Below are positions 62,193-64,000 of a DNA stretch of 64,000 nt, in pieces (positions within the stretch are counted from its first letter, which is position 1; every line of letters begins with the position of its first letter). The stretch lies in assembly GCF_004368965.1 (NCBI RefSeq), contig NZ_SORO01000001.1, forward strand, positions 558,001 through 622,000. The letters are read 5' to 3'. The stretch is from Leptospira meyeri. Its GTDB lineage: Bacteria > Spirochaetota > Leptospiria > Leptospirales > Leptospiraceae. The translations under genes and the position numbers were made by a program. Below the pieces are notes generated by a model, which saw nothing but the letters and a program-made list of their open reading frames with translations, had not been told where the DNA came from and did no database searches.

Positions 62193-63175
62193 TTTTTTAC
62201 CTTTACGAGTAAGTTTTTAATCTGCCAAAATCCAACTCGGCTTCCTTCTTCTTGTCGCAAGGTGTATATATATTCGTACCTTGTTTTGAACCGACCCATC
62301 ATTCTTTCTACATAGACCTGGACTCTTGCATCCCGTTTGGAAGGATAATCCACATTCATCACTTTAAAGTATTTTAAAACACCGGAGGGTGTCTCCGTCA
62401 AATACTCTTTGAAATCTTCAATGATTGTTTCGCGTTCCCCGAGACCTGCTTCGGTATAGGCACTGCTATAACGATCATATGCCAGAATATATTCAGAAAA
62501 ATCGATCCACTTAAAATGGTATTCCCAACGTTTCTTCATTTCCGCTCCCAGAAAAAGGAAAATGGTCTCTTCTGGAGAAAGACCACCATTTTCCGTAATT
62601 TGGCGGGTAACGGTTTCCCTTCTTTCCGCTTTGGAATTTTGAAATAAGAACCCCACTGTGTTTTGCGAACGAAGGAAAGCTGATTTATCTTCCGTATAAT
62701 TGGGATAAAAGTAACCAGTTACATAGAATTTTTGATCTGGTAGAAAGCTATAATGTTCATCCAGATAAATAGTTTTGGAAAAGGATTCGTTCCGGTGGAG
62801 GCTCACTTCTTTATTTTCATCACCCACCAAATTGACAATGGTGGTTCTTCGTTTGAGAATCGGATCAGGAAACTCGGGGTCTTCGATAGGAGTGAGGATA
62901 CGATCATTTTCATCTTTCACAATGATTTGGAATGAATAACGAAAATCAAAGGAAGGAAAAATTCGAACCACTTCTTTTCCCGTATTGGTCACAGTGAAGG
63001 TAAGCGGAACTCTTTCTCCCGCTTGGTAACTTCGTTTCGTTAGGGAAAGGCTGATTTTAGACTGCAGAGAGACAAAATTATCAATTCGTTCTCCCCTGGC
63101 ATCTCGGTCAGGAAATGCATAAAGAGAATCTACCAAGAGAATTCCTAAAATCACCAAATTTCGGAGAGACCGCAT
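62189..63175 (-). CDS. Exported protein of unknown function upstream of fliM
   Basis: 328 residues from the ATG at 63175, chosen for the signal peptide (LRNLVILGILLVDSLYAFPDRD); a longer frame overlaps the neighbour. The first half resembles an Ig-like beta-sandwich (LTKRSYQAGERVPLTFTVTNTGKEVVRIFPSF), as in proteins annotated with DUF4384/BsuPI-like folds, but I am not sure. The second half is helical with many Tyr and Arg (EYHFKWIDFSEYILAYDRY). Coupled to fliM by the ATGA overlap. Confidence 0.75.
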
Positions 63176-63236
63176 ACAGTTTAAGATTTCGGCAAGATTT
63201 GGTTTTTTCGAAAGAATTTTTAGGACATAAAAGTGA

Positions 63237-63836
63237 CTAACCAGCACCCATTTTGGCTTCTTCCAAAATGTAATCAGCAATGCGGATGAGCCTTGTCATC
63301 ACTCCACCGAGTTTTTTATACTGGTAATAGTTTTCCCTTTGTTTGTCTAAATGGGGTTCTACAAGGGCTACCGTTTTGGAAGAAACTTTAAGGTTTTTGA
63401 TCTCGTTTTCAGTGACACCATAAAGGTTGGCTTCAGAAACAAAACGATTTAATTCCTTCACCAAACTTTCATCCGTAAGATCTTGGATTTCGAATACCTT
63501 TTCAATTTTTAAGATAAAGTCAGTTAATGTTCGTTTGATCTTAGATTCTTCTTCAGTGGGCCGACGTTTGGAAGTCACTTGGTTTAAGGATTCGTATCTT
63601 TCGAGTGCTGTTTCATACAGTTGGCTCATTTTTGATTTTTGACCCAAAATGAAACTGATAAAACTAAGGAGTCCCACAAAGGTATCGGGGTAACGATTGA
63701 TTCCCCCGATTTCATCGAGTGCATTCGCAAAGGCTTCTTCATTATGCGGTATGGTCATAATGAATTTTAACACCGGCTCCACGGAGGATCCGGATGTGTA
63801 TTTTTGAATGACTTCGATGCCTTCTAAGTAGTTCAT
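63237..63836 (-). CDS. Unknown, mostly helical cytoplasmic protein
   Basis: 199 residues, no signal peptide or membrane helix. Predominantly helical ([63 protein letters not shown]), with no known motif. The start ATG overlaps the cyclophilin stop as ATGA, and the next gene (62189) follows 61 bases on. I cannot name a family. Confidence 0.72.
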   Translation of the reverse strand: MNYLEGIEVIQKYTSGSSVEPVLKFIMTIPHNEEAFANALDEIGGINRYPDTFVGLLSFISFILGQKSKMSQLYETALERYESLNQVTSKRRPTEEESKIKRTLTDFILKIEKVFEIQDLTDESLVKELNRFVSEANLYGVTENEIKNLKVSSKTVALVEPHLDKQRENYYQYKKLGGVMTRLIRIADYILEEAKMGAG

Positions 63837-64000
63837 TGGCGTTTGTCGATGATGACAACCTTACGGATGGTTGTCTGTAGATTCCCTTTTTCAATGATTC
63901 GGTCAAGTACATCGTATCCGGAAACTAAAAATCCAAAGACAGTGTGGAGTCCATCGAGATGGGGAGTGTCCACTTGATTGATAAAAAACTGGGACCCATT
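63833..64000 (-). CDS. Cyclophilin-type peptidyl-prolyl isomerase, C-terminal part only
   Basis: The minus-strand frame entering from the right edge reads [21 protein letters not shown], then [21 protein letters not shown] and a stop at 63833. NGSQFFI and LDGLHTVFG are cyclophilin signatures. Only the last 55 residues are in the window, so signal peptide and length are unknown. Overlaps the next gene by four bases. Confidence 0.93.
   Translation of the reverse strand, partial: NGSQFFINQVDTPHLDGLHTVFGFLVSGYDVLDRIIEKGNLQTTIRKVVIIDKRQ

Overview
The window looks like chromosomal DNA of a saprophytic-clade Leptospira (L. biflexa-like). Direct signs are a double-membrane envelope (BamA, LptABC, KdsA, heptose enzymes, O-antigen ligase-type protein), spirochaetal lipoproteins with relaxed lipoboxes, flagellar FliM, frequent TTG/GTG starts, moderate-to-low GC, and a SemiSWEET that closely resembles the structurally characterised L. 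biflexa protein as I remember it. The species call is inference. I see no prophage, insertion sequence, CRISPR array or integrase.

Layout. 1-1.8 kb: end of a type II secretion cluster (gspC fragment, LysM/M23 peptidase, T2SS-associated lipoprotein), then ComM facing the other way. 3.3-9 kb: a long minus-strand run, yraN - HD-GYP-like - ylqH/ylqG-like - rnhB - rplS - trmD - rimM - khpA - rpsP. Its gene order matches the Bacillus rpsP-to-ylqH block. 9-25.5 kb: rpe, PASTA protein, fmt, priA, a degenerate UDG-like Fe-S protein, ntrX, ntrY, HPr, HPr kinase, rpoN, lptB, lptA, lptC, kdsA and pyrG, nearly all touching or overlapping. This joins LPS transport, sigma-54 and an HPr/HprK signalling pair in one likely transcription unit. 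25.5-33.8 kb: ADP-heptose genes, a LON-domain protein, an acyl-CoA ligase with a clear terminator, a TlpA-like lipoprotein, a glycosyltransferase, a CysQ-like phosphatase and small unknowns. 33.8-41.7 kb: pcrA/uvrD, bamA, exbD, exbB and recN, the last with a possible LexA site.

41.8-47.9 kb: a cNMP-binding patatin, an unusual cysteine-synthase-fold enzyme, FKBP, leuD, leuC and a lipoprotein. leuC carries an in-frame TAG exactly where the family has Trp in VTWGTSPG, upstream of all three Fe-S cysteines. 47.9-54.1 kb: FHA protein, lone ABC ATPase, gmhA, unknown gene, WaaE-like glycosyltransferase and O-antigen ligase. 54.1-54.6 kb: a structured non-coding stretch and genes for tRNA-Leu(UAA) and tRNA-Cys(GCA). 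54.7-59.6 kb: a small exported protein, guaA, queF-SemiSWEET-ferredoxin, and a LysR/PfpI divergent pair. 59.6-64 kb: phosphodiesterase, fliM, two unknown genes and a cyclophilin cut by the window edge.

The strongest anomalies are the leuC amber codon, an rnhB gene with no ordinary start codon before its catalytic DEAGRG motif, a PriA that lost one of its two zinc sites, a four-cysteine UDG-like protein without the glycosylase motifs, a PLP enzyme with replaced substrate loops, and the GC-rich hairpin region beside the tRNAs. I found no multi-gene system that I can confidently call new. All homology statements are by eye.
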